DNA of 8,040 bases from CAYUHZ01 sp964444625 (GCA_964444625.1 CAYUHZ010000039.1:1-8040); one strand, 5' to 3'. Shown: positions 1 through 5,964, counted from the first letter of the stretch. Made by a program: numbers and translations. The notes: generated by a model not told the origin, from the sequence alone.

Positions 1-58
1 ATCGCTTCGCGATTTTCGCGGAAATTGAGTTGAGTTTTCGGACGGTCTGTACGGCTGT
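1..58. other. Left-edge sequence, probable 3' end of an upstream gene
   Basis: Forward frames 1 and 2 stop at about 31-33 and 26-28, and frame 3 is open to about 122. A forward terminator follows at 59-77, so the end of an upstream plus-strand gene is likely here. The minus strand also has an ATG at 83-81 with an open frame running off the edge, but no ribosome binding site. Too little sequence is present to identify a product. Confidence 0.3.
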
Positions 59-77
59 AGAGGTGAAACCTCTTTTT
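59..77 (+). terminator. Rho-independent terminator of an upstream gene
   Basis: A 6-bp stem AGAGGT/ACCTCT with a GAA loop is followed by a run of five T. It reads on the plus strand and would end transcription of a gene left of the window before the RodZ-like gene begins. Confidence 0.6.
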
Positions 78-155
78 CAGCATAAAAATCTTTGCAAATT
101 AATAAAAACTCGGGTAAAATGATTTTAATAAAATAACCCTTCATTCTATAATTAC

Positions 156-824
156 ATGAACGCTTTTTTAACCAATAAAATCTTCCAGCCAGCTGATTTG
201 TTGACAGATAAACTGCAAACCGCCAGGACGGGCGCCGGATTGTCAATCGAGCAAGCAGCCAAAAAGCTAAAAATCAAACCGCAATATTTGAAAGCGCTGG
301 AAGCGGGTGATTTCAAAAAATTGCCTGACGGTGTTTACGCCAAACGTTATCTGGCCGAATATGCCGAATTCCTGGGGTTAAACAAGCAGGAAACGGTCAG
401 TCTGTATGACAAGCTGACCGAACAACCGATGGAAAAACAGCAAAAACTATTTGCCAAACAAGTAATAAAAAGATTTTATTTTTGGACCATGCCCAAGTTC
501 ATCAAGAATGTGTTGATTGGTTTACTGGCATTGGTTTGTTTTTTTTATCTGGGGTTCCGACTGGAAAAAATCATTGCACCGCCCTCGCTGAAAATTTTTA
601 CTCCGACCGACAACCTAGTTACTCAGGAAAAAGAATTGGAAGTAAGGGGGCGCGCTGAATTGGAAACGGAAATCTCCATCAACGGAGAAAAAATATTAAG
701 CGACAATGACGGTTTGTTCAGCAAGAATATAACCTTAAAAAATGGCATTAATACGATCACGATCAGCGCTAAGAAAAAATACGGTCGATATACCAACGTA
801 ACCAGGCAGGTTTTTGTCAAATAG
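156..824 (+). CDS. RodZ-like helix-turn-helix single-pass membrane protein
   Basis: This 222-residue protein has three parts. Residues about 17-75 form an XRE/Cro-type helix-turn-helix of the RodZ kind (LSIEQAAKKLKI, then the YLKALEAGDFKKLPDGVYAK stretch typical of the family). Residues about 116-134 are one hydrophobic membrane segment. Residues about 142-222 form a beta-rich extracytoplasmic domain (start PPSLKIFTPTD, end TRQVFVK) resembling the glucodextranase-B-like/Big folds found behind such HTH-TM proteins. RodZ links the MreB cytoskeleton to the wall machinery. Whether this short version does so is inference. ATG 156 gives the right N-terminus for the family. No Shine-Dalgarno is visible, and a TATAAT at 147-152 lies only 3 nt before the ATG, so the transcript may be leaderless or nearly so. 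The gene ends 79 nt before recA. Confidence 0.75.
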   Translation: MNAFLTNKIFQPADLLTDKLQTARTGAGLSIEQAAKKLKIKPQYLKALEAGDFKKLPDGVYAKRYLAEYAEFLGLNKQETVSLYDKLTEQPMEKQQKLFAKQVIKRFYFWTMPKFIKNVLIGLLALVCFFYLGFRLEKIIAPPSLKIFTPTDNLVTQEKELEVRGRAELETEISINGEKILSDNDGLFSKNITLKNGINTITISAKKKYGRYTNVTRQVFVK

Positions 825-833
825 CGACGATGA

Positions 834-862
834 TTGCCTTGTCTTGCAAAATGCTTTATAAT
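834..862 (+). promoter_or_regulatory. Putative recA promoter (sigma-70 type)
   Basis: TTGCCT (834-839), a 17-nt spacer and a perfect TATAAT (857-862) sit in the gap after the RodZ-like gene. The predicted start is near 869, just before AAGGAG at 874-879. I saw no LexA-type operator, so SOS control is not supported by the sequence. Confidence 0.6.
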
Positions 863-903
863 TAAAATGTTTCAAGGAGATATTAATAATTATCATAATC
901 AAT

Positions 904-1947
904 ATGTCTAGCGAGAAAACCAAGCAAAAAACAGAAGGCGGAGAAATGACCGAAAAAAGCCAAGCCGCCCAAACTGCCATTGAACAAATCAAGGCCAGAT
1001 TCGGCGAAGGAGCAATCATGAAATTCGGCGACGCCAGAGCTTCCGATGTCGATGTGGTCAGTACCGGTTGCCTTTCGCTTGATATCGCCCTGGGAGTAAA
1101 CGGCGTGCCAAGAGGCAGAATCATTGAAATCTTCGGACCGGAGGCCAGCGGCAAAACCACCTTGGCCCAGCACATTGTCGCTGAAGTGCAAAAAGGCGGC
1201 GGTATAGCCGCCTTTATTGACGCCGAACATGCGCTTGATCCAGAATATGCCGGCAAGATCGGCATCAACGTCAAAGATCTTTTAATCAGTCAACCTGACA
1301 CCGGCGAACAAGCCCTGGAAATATTAGAAACCCTGGTTCGCTCCAATGCGGTTGACGTGGCGGTGGTTGATTCGGTGGCCGCCCTAGTGCCGCAAAAAGA
1401 AATAGAAGGAGATATGGGCGACTCGCACATGGGTCTTCAGGCCAGACTGATGAGCCAAGCCTTGCGCAAACTCACCGGCATTATCTCTAAATCAAACACG
1501 ATCGTTATTTTTATCAATCAGATCCGCATGAAAATTGGAGTTTTCTTCGGCAATCCCGAAACCACCACCGGCGGAACAGCTTTGAAGTTCTACTCTTCTG
1601 TTAGAATTGAAGTCAGGCGCTCGGCGCAAATCAAACAGGGCGATAAGATCATCGGCAACCGCGTCAAATGCAAAGTAGTCAAAAACAAAGTTGCCGCCCC
1701 TTTCCGCGCTTGCGAGTTTGATATCATGTACAACGAAGGCATTTCCCTGTCGGGTGACATGCTTGATACCGGCGTAGAATACGGCGCTGTTAATAAGTCT
1801 GGCAACTCCTATGCTTTTGGCGAAGTTAAACTGGGCGTGGGTCGGGAAAACGCCAAAAGGTTCTTGAAGCAAGACAAAAAACTGATGAAGGATATCAGAA
1901 AAGCGGTTTTGGCGAATCTCAAAGCCAAAGAAGCGGCAGAAGAATAA
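904..1947 (+). CDS. recA: Recombinase RecA
   Basis: RecA forms ATP-dependent filaments on single-stranded DNA and drives strand exchange in recombinational repair. The 347-residue product has every hallmark: Walker A GPEASGKTT (78-86), Walker B VAVVDSVAAL (152-161), loop 1 around EIEGDMGDSHMG (166-177), and DNA-binding loop 2 containing NQIRMKIG and GNPETTTGG (about 205-224). Length is normal for the family, with an ordinary Lys/Glu-rich tail. The start is uncertain. ATG 904 has its best Shine-Dalgarno (AAGGAG, 874-879) 24 nt away. A second ATG at 946 (residue 15) has GGAG only 2 nt upstream but gives a family-like N-terminus (MTEKSQAAQTAIEQIK). I kept 904. The gene is monocistronic: own promoter, and a hairpin after the stop. 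Confidence 0.97.
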   Translation: MSSEKTKQKTEGGEMTEKSQAAQTAIEQIKARFGEGAIMKFGDARASDVDVVSTGCLSLDIALGVNGVPRGRIIEIFGPEASGKTTLAQHIVAEVQKGGGIAAFIDAEHALDPEYAGKIGINVKDLLISQPDTGEQALEILETLVRSNAVDVAVVDSVAALVPQKEIEGDMGDSHMGLQARLMSQALRKLTGIISKSNTIVIFINQIRMKIGVFFGNPETTTGGTALKFYSSVRIEVRRSAQIKQGDKIIGNRVKCKVVKNKVAAPFRACEFDIMYNEGISLSGDMLDTGVEYGAVNKSGNSYAFGEVKLGVGRENAKRFLKQDKKLMKDIRKAVLANLKAKEAAEE

Positions 1948-1994
1948 ATAATTGTAAATTACCCTGCGGCAGAGACCGCAGTGTGAATTATTTA
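1945..1994 (+). terminator. Long hairpin after recA, probable terminator
   Basis: The outer stem is TAAATAATT (1945-1953) with AATTATTTA (1986-1994), beginning at the recA stop codon. The inner stem is CTGCGG (1964-1969) with CCGCAG (1976-1981). The following sequence is T-rich (TTTATTTATTTAC) but not a clean U tract, so termination is probable rather than certain. Confidence 0.5.
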
Positions 1995-2282
1995 TTTATT
2001 TATTTACTTTAAAAAAGGCGGGGTTTTGTATTGTTGTAATTTTGGTTAAAAATGTTAAAATTAGAGTAACAGCACTGCCGCCAAACTTGGAGCAAAATTT
2101 TAAAATAATCGCTAAAATTAGCTTTTTAAGCGTTAAAAATATTAAAAAATCTGTGTTTATGTTAGTCATTGGCGATAGTCCCGTAACAACAATTCATGCT
2201 TTCACAAATGATTCTGATTACATATTTATAATAAAATTTTAACTAATTTTAAATAATAAATCAATTGGTTCGTATATAACTA
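1995..2282. other. AT-rich intergenic stretch with no supported gene
   Basis: This 290-bp stretch between the recA hairpin and the first unit is strongly AT-rich. A 66-codon TTG-initiated frame at 2042-2242 has no ribosome binding site and no recognisable motif, so I do not call it. The right edge reads ATAAC-TA-GTTGTCGG (2276-2290): two box-like motifs face each other, separated by 2 nt, where the later junctions carry a long palindrome. Confidence 0.5.
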
Positions 2283-2349
2283 GTTGTCGGAAATAATTAA
2301 AAGTTTTTTATCCGCTTCGCGGATTATTTGGGGCTATTTTTTATTTTTT
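2283..2349 (+). repeat. Left inverted repeat of unit 1
   Basis: The sequence starts GTTGTCGGAAATAATTAAAAGTTTTT, passes a small hairpin ATCCGC-TTC-GCGGAT (2310-2324) and ends in a 30-nt stretch (2320-2349, beginning CGGATTATTTGGGGC). That stretch is the exact reverse complement of 4375-4404. The outer part also matches the far end: GTTRTCGGA and TTAAAAGTTTTT (2297-2308 against 4425-4436). Only the hairpin between the conserved parts differs. It lies directly upstream of the promoter of the first peptide gene. Confidence 0.85.
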
Positions 2350-2364
2350 CTACTATAATTTTCC

Positions 2365-2392
2365 TTGACAAAATAAATAAAATTGATAAAAT
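2365..2392 (+). promoter_or_regulatory. Strong promoter of the first peptide/radical SAM operon
   Basis: A perfect -35 box TTGACA (2365-2370) is followed after 16 nt by TAAAAT (2387-2392). The predicted start near 2399 leaves a leader of about 55-60 nt before the peptide gene. The same TTGACA/TAAAAT pair stands before the second radical SAM gene. Confidence 0.7.
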
Positions 2393-2456
2393 ATCATATT
2401 ACTGTTACAAGTAATTCAAATGTTCATTCCAACTAAAATGAAAGGAGGTGAAAGCC

Positions 2457-2636
2457 GTGGACAGTTTAAAGAAAATGAACTATTGGAATAAGCAAGTGGA
2501 CTGCAAGCTTCCACATAGCGCCCAGGCAGTTTTGCGTCCCAATACCATCGCTGTCAACCATGCTACGGTCGGTCCGTGTGGTACTGGTTCATGCAACTGC
2601 GGCGGCGGTTGTAACGGTGAATGCGGAGGTGAATAA
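2457..2636 (+). CDS. Cys/Gly-rich RiPP precursor peptide 1 (putative)
   Basis: This 59-residue peptide has a leader-like N-terminal part (about 1-40, starting MDSLKKMNYWNKQ) and a C-terminal core CGTGSCNCGGGCNGECGGE (41-59). The core has five Cys (41, 46, 48, 52, 56) among many Gly, and one more Cys is at 16. I chose GTG 2457 because AAAGGAGGTG (2441-2450) is spaced 6 nt from it. The in-frame GTG at 2448 overlaps that ribosome binding site. The gene lies directly upstream of a radical SAM/SPASM enzyme, the classic arrangement for a ribosomal peptide and its maturase. The core resembles, in style only, Cys-rich substrates of thioether-forming enzymes (ranthipeptides, sactipeptides, ACGX-type peptides). 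It does not match one I can name. It could instead be a small metal-binding protein, but the pairing argues for a precursor. Confidence 0.75.
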   Translation: MDSLKKMNYWNKQVDCKLPHSAQAVLRPNTIAVNHATVGPCGTGSCNCGGGCNGECGGE

Positions 2637-2643
2637 CAGATAT

Positions 2644-2675
2644 TGAGGGGGAAAAAATTCTCCCTCATTTTTTTT
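2644..2675 (+). terminator. Attenuating terminator between precursor 1 and its enzyme
   Basis: A 10-bp stem TGAGGGGGAA/TTCTCCCTCA (one G-U pair) with an AAAA loop is followed by eight T. It sits between the peptide stop and the enzyme's ribosome binding site AAAGGAGG (2677-2684). Partial read-through would give much precursor and little enzyme, as is common in RiPP operons. No separate promoter for the enzyme is visible. Confidence 0.8.
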
Positions 2676-2689
2676 GAAAGGAGGAAAAA

Positions 2690-3709
2690 ATGCCTAAGAC
2701 ATTCGGGCTCCAGTGGCACTTAACCAATGAGTGTGATCAACGATGCCAGCACTGTTATATTTGGCAAAAACACGAATTGGAAGGATTAAGAGCCACTCCA
2801 ACCATTGAGCAAAGTCAAAAGATTATTGAAAATTTTATTTCTTTTTGTGATGAAATGGATGTGTCTCCACATTTTTCTATCACTGGTGGTGATCCTTTGC
2901 TCTATCCGCAAATTTGGGATGTGCTTGATATAATTCACCACAAAGGTATCGGTTTCACAATCTTGGGTAACCCCTTTCATCTGACAGACAAAAACGCTCA
3001 AAGATTAAAAAACTTAAGTTGCACAAGCTATCAAATGTCCATTGACGGGCTTGAGGAAACACATGATTCTTTGCGTAAGACAGGATCTTTCAAGTCAACA
3101 TTATCTGCCCTTCCAATAATACATCAAGCTGGTATTAGAAGCCTGATAATGTCAACGGTTTCCTTGCTTAATTACAAAGAGCTCCCACAAATAGTAAGAC
3201 TTTGTGTTGAATGTGGTGTAGGCAATTTCGCTTTTTCTCGTTACTGCCCAACTCGCGGTAATACAGAATATAACATGCCACCACAACTATACCGCCAATT
3301 TCTTGCAAATATGTGGAAGGTCTACAGTGAACTGATTGATTGTGGTACAAATTTCGCACTCAAGGACCACCTCTGGATTCCATTCCTTTACGAAGAGGGG
3401 TTATACAAGCTTTGTGAAGAAAATGATGTTTTGCTTGACGGTTGTAATTGCGGAATTAAACACATGACCCTTTTGCCAAACGGCACTGTCTATGCTTGCA
3501 GACGATTTGACAGTTTGATTGGAAAAATCAGCCAGCAAACTTTTAAAGAAATTTTTCTGTCATCAGAAATGGAAAAATACAGAGAAATTGAAAAATTGTC
3601 TGGTTGTAAAGATTGCGAGCTTCTTAATTACTGTCGCGGTTGTCATGCGGTTTCTGCAGGCACAACTGGCAGTTTCTTTGATAAGGACCCCCAATGTTGG
3701 CGGTGTTAA
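2690..3709 (+). CDS. Radical SAM/SPASM peptide maturase 1
   Basis: This 339-residue enzyme has the [4Fe-4S]-SAM motif CDQRCQHCY (C15, C19, C22), GGDP (66-69) for SAM binding, and a C-terminal SPASM domain. The SPASM cysteines follow the family spacing: C254-x10-G-x4-C270, then CKDC (306, 309), C315, C318, and a tail PQCWRC with C336 and C339. SPASM enzymes with extra Fe-S clusters reductively cleave SAM and install Cys thioethers or C-C/C-N crosslinks in peptides, in the cytoplasm. The radical SAM fold begins within the first ten residues, so there is no N-terminal RRE precursor-binding domain. It follows precursor 1 by 53 nt across an attenuator, with a strong ribosome binding site. The specific reaction is not known. 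Anaerobic sulfatase maturases and other SPASM peptide enzymes share the motifs, but the adjacent Cys-rich peptide favours RiPP maturation. Confidence 0.9.
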   Translation: MPKTFGLQWHLTNECDQRCQHCYIWQKHELEGLRATPTIEQSQKIIENFISFCDEMDVSPHFSITGGDPLLYPQIWDVLDIIHHKGIGFTILGNPFHLTDKNAQRLKNLSCTSYQMSIDGLEETHDSLRKTGSFKSTLSALPIIHQAGIRSLIMSTVSLLNYKELPQIVRLCVECGVGNFAFSRYCPTRGNTEYNMPPQLYRQFLANMWKVYSELIDCGTNFALKDHLWIPFLYEEGLYKLCEENDVLLDGCNCGIKHMTLLPNGTVYACRRFDSLIGKISQQTFKEIFLSSEMEKYREIEKLSGCKDCELLNYCRGCHAVSAGTTGSFFDKDPQCWRC

Positions 3710-3714
3710 CTTAA

Positions 3715-3754
3715 ACAGCGATAGTTCAAAAATGCTATCGCTGTTATTTTTTTT
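3715..3754 (+). terminator. Terminator of operon 1
   Basis: A perfect 10-bp stem ACAGCGATAG/CTATCGCTGT with a 10-nt loop is followed by TA and eight T, starting 5 nt after the enzyme's stop codon. It separates the peptide operon from the methyltransferase gene. Confidence 0.9.
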
Positions 3755-3764
3755 CAAAAAATGC

Positions 3765-3770
3765 TAAAAT
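3765..3770 (+). promoter_or_regulatory. Putative -10 box of the methyltransferase gene (leaderless)
   Basis: TAAAAT ends 6 nt before ATG 3777, so a normal start point would fall on the ATG itself. There is no Shine-Dalgarno, which fits a leaderless transcript. No clear -35 box is seen in the T-rich terminator tail upstream. Confidence 0.45.
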
Positions 3771-3776
3771 ATAAGC

Positions 3777-4400
3777 ATGAAATACGATCAAATCTATAAA
3801 AATAATAATGTTTGGGGCTATCAACCAAATGAACTTTTGTTGAAAATTTATAGTCAATTAAACATTGGCGCAAATTTTTTAGATTTAGGTTGTGGACAAG
3901 GAAGAGATTCTTTATTTATGCTCCAGAAAGGATTTAGAGTGGATGCAGTAGACAGTTCACAAGAAGGAATCAATAAAATTAAAGAATTTATTAATATTAA
4001 TAAATTATCAAGTATTGATATTAATTTATTTTGTAGCGATATGATAAATTTTAATATTTTAAAAAATAAATACGAAATCATAAACGCTTATAATTCATTG
4101 CAGTTTTCACCAAAAAAAGTGGTCCTAAAAATAATTGAAGATATTAAGTCCGATATAAAAAATAATGGATATGTCATTATTTCTGGATTTACGGTAGATG
4201 ATCCACTTTATAAAAAAATAAATAATGATAAACGATGTTTTTTTGAATCGCAGGAATTGAAAAAAATTTTTTCTAATTTTAATATTATTGAATATAGGGA
4301 AGATATTATCAAAGACAAGGGGCATCCCGGCAGCCCAGAACCTCATATACATGGAGTAATAAAATTAATAGCACAAAAAATAAAAAATAGCCCCAAATAA
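3777..4400 (+). CDS. Class I SAM-dependent methyltransferase, TehB-like
   Basis: This 207-residue protein has the Rossmann methyltransferase motif I LDLGCGQGRDS (35-45) and an acidic residue at the end of strand 2 (VDAVDSS, D59), which binds the SAM ribose. The N-terminus (YDQIYKNNNVWGYQPNELL) and the tail (GSPEPHIHGVIKLIA) look like the TehB/tellurite-type branch of small-molecule methyltransferases. The substrate cannot be read from sequence. The gene is markedly richer in AT than recA and the neighbouring enzyme gene, suggesting a separate origin. A terminator and its own -10 box separate it from the radical SAM operon, so a role in peptide modification is possible but unsupported. Its last codons (KNSPK-stop) lie inside the right inverted repeat of unit 1. 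Confidence 0.8.
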   Translation: MKYDQIYKNNNVWGYQPNELLLKIYSQLNIGANFLDLGCGQGRDSLFMLQKGFRVDAVDSSQEGINKIKEFININKLSSIDINLFCSDMINFNILKNKYEIINAYNSLQFSPKKVVLKIIEDIKSDIKNNGYVIISGFTVDDPLYKKINNDKRCFFESQELKKIFSNFNIIEYREDIIKDKGHPGSPEPHIHGVIKLIAQKIKNSPK

Positions 4401-4451
4401 TCCGTTTTGCCTAATCGGCAAAACAAAAACTTTTAAATTACATCCGATAAC
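4375..4451 (-). repeat. Right inverted repeat of unit 1
   Basis: This is the partner of 2283-2349. Bases 4375-4404 are the exact reverse complement of 2320-2349, and the outer part (AAAAACTTTTAA at 4425-4436, then TACATCCGATAAC ending at 4451) mirrors the left end with a few differences. Between them sits a hairpin GTTTTGCC-TAATC-GGCAAAAC (4404-4424) in place of the smaller hairpin of the left copy. The repeat includes the methyltransferase stop codon. Confidence 0.85.
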
Positions 4452-4528
4452 ACGCCATATGAGGTTGCGGCTCTCCTGAGAGCCTTCACCCAAATGCTTC
4501 GCACTTCTCATATGGCGATACGTTATGT
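4445..4528 (+). repeat. attC-like imperfect palindrome A
   Basis: The 84-bp site begins CGATAACA and ends CGTTATGT. Arms CGCCATATGAG (4453-4463) and CTCATATGGCG (4507-4517) pair perfectly over 11 bp. Inside is a 7-bp hairpin GGCTCTC/GAGAGCC (4469-4484), then TTCACCCA and a small TGC-TTC-GCA hairpin. The layout and size fit integron attC sites. The right box GTTATGT departs from the GTTRRRY consensus at one base. It is one of three related sites. Confidence 0.65.
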
Positions 4529-4538
4529 GAAATAGAAA

Positions 4539-4548
4539 NNNNNNNNNN
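4539..4548. other. Assembly gap of 10 N
   Basis: The ten N lie between palindromes A and B. The flanks are inverted repeats of each other: GTTATGTGAAATAGAAA on the left, and GTTATGTGATGTAGAAAACA when the right flank is read on the minus strand. The true distance is unknown, and a whole further unit could be missing. Confidence 0.95.
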
Positions 4549-4561
4549 TGTTTTCTACATC

Positions 4562-4649
4562 ACATAACAGCGTGTATGAGGCTACGGCTTTTTACAAAAG
4601 CCTCCGCCCAAATTGCTATCGCAACTTCTCATACACGCAAACGTTAGAT
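4562..4649 (+). repeat. attC-like imperfect palindrome B
   Basis: The 88-bp site begins ACATAACA and ends CGTTAGAT, the latter a perfect match to GTTRRRY. Arms GCGTGTATGAG (4570-4580) and CTCATACACGC (4628-4638) pair over 11 bp. The inner hairpin is GGCTTTT/AAAAGCC (4586-4602), followed by CTCCGCCCA and TTGC-TATC-GCAA (4613-4624). Compared with site A both stems differ in sequence but remain paired. Confidence 0.7.
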
Positions 4650-4715
4650 GAAAATATGCTTTTCTTTTTACGGCCAACGCCTTACACTTTCCCATAATGA
4701 ACAAATTTTATTTTT
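4643..4715 (+). repeat. Left inverted repeat of unit 2
   Basis: From the right box of palindrome B inward, this stretch mirrors 6924-6998 on the minus strand. Shared blocks, in order, are GTTA, TATGCTTTTCTTTTT (4655-4669 with 6973-6987), CGCCTTA (4678-4684 with 6962-6968), CACTTT (4685-4690 with 6949-6954) and an exact 22-nt block (4694-4715 with 6924-6945). Short unpaired insertions lie between them. Confidence 0.8.
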
Positions 4716-4740
4716 ATTTATTTTTAAGAGGGGGGTATAC

Positions 4741-4770
4741 GGTGTTTTCTTCCGCTACGCTCCAGAAAAC
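4741..4770 (+). repeat. 30-bp hairpin repeat, copy 1
   Basis: GTTTTCT (4744-4750) pairs with AGAAAAC (4764-4770) around a TCCGCTACGCTCC loop. The unit is 28/30 identical to 7195-7224, and both lie about 100 bp to the right of an attC-like site, preceded by a TTTATTTT and AGAGGG context. This suggests a shared block near the left ends of units 2 and 3. Confidence 0.75.
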
Positions 4771-4790
4771 AGTCTTTATTTAAATCGCCT

Positions 4791-4820
4791 TTGACAAAAT
4801 GGGGGGGGTAATTGTAAAAT
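4791..4820 (+). promoter_or_regulatory. Promoter of the second radical SAM operon, with G8 spacer tract
   Basis: TTGACA (4791-4796), an 18-nt spacer and TAAAAT (4815-4820, preceded by TG) form a good sigma-70-type promoter. The spacer contains eight consecutive G (4801-4808). Loss of one G would give the optimal 17-nt spacing. The leader is about 50 nt. Confidence 0.65.
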
Positions 4821-4875
4821 ACCATACAATATTAACAGTTCTTTAATAATTCAAACTTAAAAAGGAGGGTGCCAC

Positions 4876-5964
4876 ATGAGCACTTCACAAATAAAAACGT
4901 GCTGGCTGACGGTAAATAGTATGTGTCAGTTGCGTTGTCGTTGGTGCTATGCACAAGACACGGGCTATGATGCTTCGCACGATATGGCGTTTAAAACGGC
5001 TATTCGTCTCATTGACATCATGCAAAAGATGGGCACTAATACGTGCAAAATACTCGGTGGCGAGCCATCTTTGTATCCGCACATCACTGATGTGCTCAAG
5101 CATCTGCAAACATGCGACATACGAAGTGTTCTTATAACAAACGGGCTTCGCTATGCGAACAAGGATTTCATGGCAGAGCATTTTGAGGCGGGACTCGACA
5201 GTTTGATTATCTCGCTCAAAGCAGGAACCCGCGAATCTTACAAACAATACACCGGTGCGGATGTTCTCAATAGAGTGCACCAAGCAATACGCAACTTGGC
5301 AGATTTCCGTGGAGGAGTAACCATCACGATAACAGAAGAGATGCTTAATGAGATCGTCCCCGCCTTATCTGGCGTCATTGATGCAGGCGCGCGTTTTGTA
5401 AACTTACACTTTTGTTCTCCTGCTTTGGTCTCCGGAACCCCGGAGAATCATTCTATGCTGACACCCGGGGCTGCTGCAGACCTCATGACGCGGGCGGTGC
5501 ACTATCTTGAAAAACGGGATGTTTCCTATAATGTGCAGATATCCATTCCATTCTGTCTCTTCGACACGGACTTTATTCGTGGTCTTATCGAAAAGGATTG
5601 TCTTACATCGGGGTGTATCGTGAACAAAAAAAGTGGTATCATTCTAGACACCGAAGGCGAGGCGGGATTTTGCAATCACATGATGAAGTACCCATTCGGC
5701 AAACTTGACGTGGACTTCTCTACTGCAGCACAACTACAGAAACTTTACCTGAGTCAGGACCAATTCTTCAATGTCACAAACCGCGCGCCAAGTGGTAAGT
5801 GTTTGAAGTGTCCCATCAACCACATCTGCTGTGGTGGATGCCCACTCCAGTGGACGCAATTTAACCCAGAAACCTGGGTGAAAGGAGGTGATGCTTTCAC
5901 AGAACTTGTTGAAAAACTCAACACAACCGTTAATCATTCAATCTCTTACGAACCGCTCAACTAA
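4876..5964 (+). CDS. Radical SAM/SPASM peptide maturase 2
   Basis: This 362-residue enzyme has the cluster motif CQLRCRWCY (C17, C21, C24), GGEP (61-64), and a SPASM domain with C247-x13-G-x4-C266, then CLKC (309, 312), C318 and C322 in HICCGGC. The usual last isolated Cys after this group is absent: nothing after residue 322 is Cys. It should be a cytoplasmic SAM-cleaving enzyme acting on a peptide. Sequence similarity to maturase 1 is limited to family motifs, so this is not a recent duplicate. The fold starts at the N-terminus, without an RRE domain. Start ATG 4876 has AAAGGAGG (4861-4868) at 7 nt. The peptide gene follows 16 nt after its stop, so the two are co-transcribed. The reaction type is not known, but a Cys crosslinking role is the best inference. 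Confidence 0.88.
   Translation: MSTSQIKTCWLTVNSMCQLRCRWCYAQDTGYDASHDMAFKTAIRLIDIMQKMGTNTCKILGGEPSLYPHITDVLKHLQTCDIRSVLITNGLRYANKDFMAEHFEAGLDSLIISLKAGTRESYKQYTGADVLNRVHQAIRNLADFRGGVTITITEEMLNEIVPALSGVIDAGARFVNLHFCSPALVSGTPENHSMLTPGAAADLMTRAVHYLEKRDVSYNVQISIPFCLFDTDFIRGLIEKDCLTSGCIVNKKSGIILDTEGEAGFCNHMMKYPFGKLDVDFSTAAQLQKLYLSQDQFFNVTNRAPSGKCLKCPINHICCGGCPLQWTQFNPETWVKGGDAFTELVEKLNTTVNHSISYEPLN

Noticed and set aside
1..83. Minus-strand start of a gene leaving the left edge (MLKKRFHLYSRTDRP...)
   Set aside because: Only 27 codons are visible, with no ribosome binding site, and the stretch contains a forward terminator hairpin, which favours the end of a plus-strand gene.
735..1274. 179-codon minus-strand frame across the end of the RodZ-like gene and the start of recA
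   Set aside because: It overlaps two confident genes on the opposite strand and has low-complexity Ser/Pro-rich content typical of antisense shadow frames.
2042..2242. 66-codon forward frame starting with TTG
   Set aside because: No ribosome binding site, no recognisable motif, and very AT-rich sequence in which such frames are expected by chance.
2448..2636. Longer version of peptide 1 starting at GTG 2448
   Set aside because: This GTG overlaps the Shine-Dalgarno AAAGGAGGTG; GTG 2457 has correct spacing, so the shorter form was chosen.
3777..4400. Methyltransferase as a third tailoring enzyme of RiPP operon 1
   Set aside because: A strong terminator and a separate -10 box lie between them, and base composition differs, so co-function is not supported by the sequence.
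2283..4451. Classical insertion sequence or transposon for unit 1
   Set aside because: Terminal inverted repeats are present but no transposase is encoded and no convincing target duplication flanks the ends, so only the repeats are reported.
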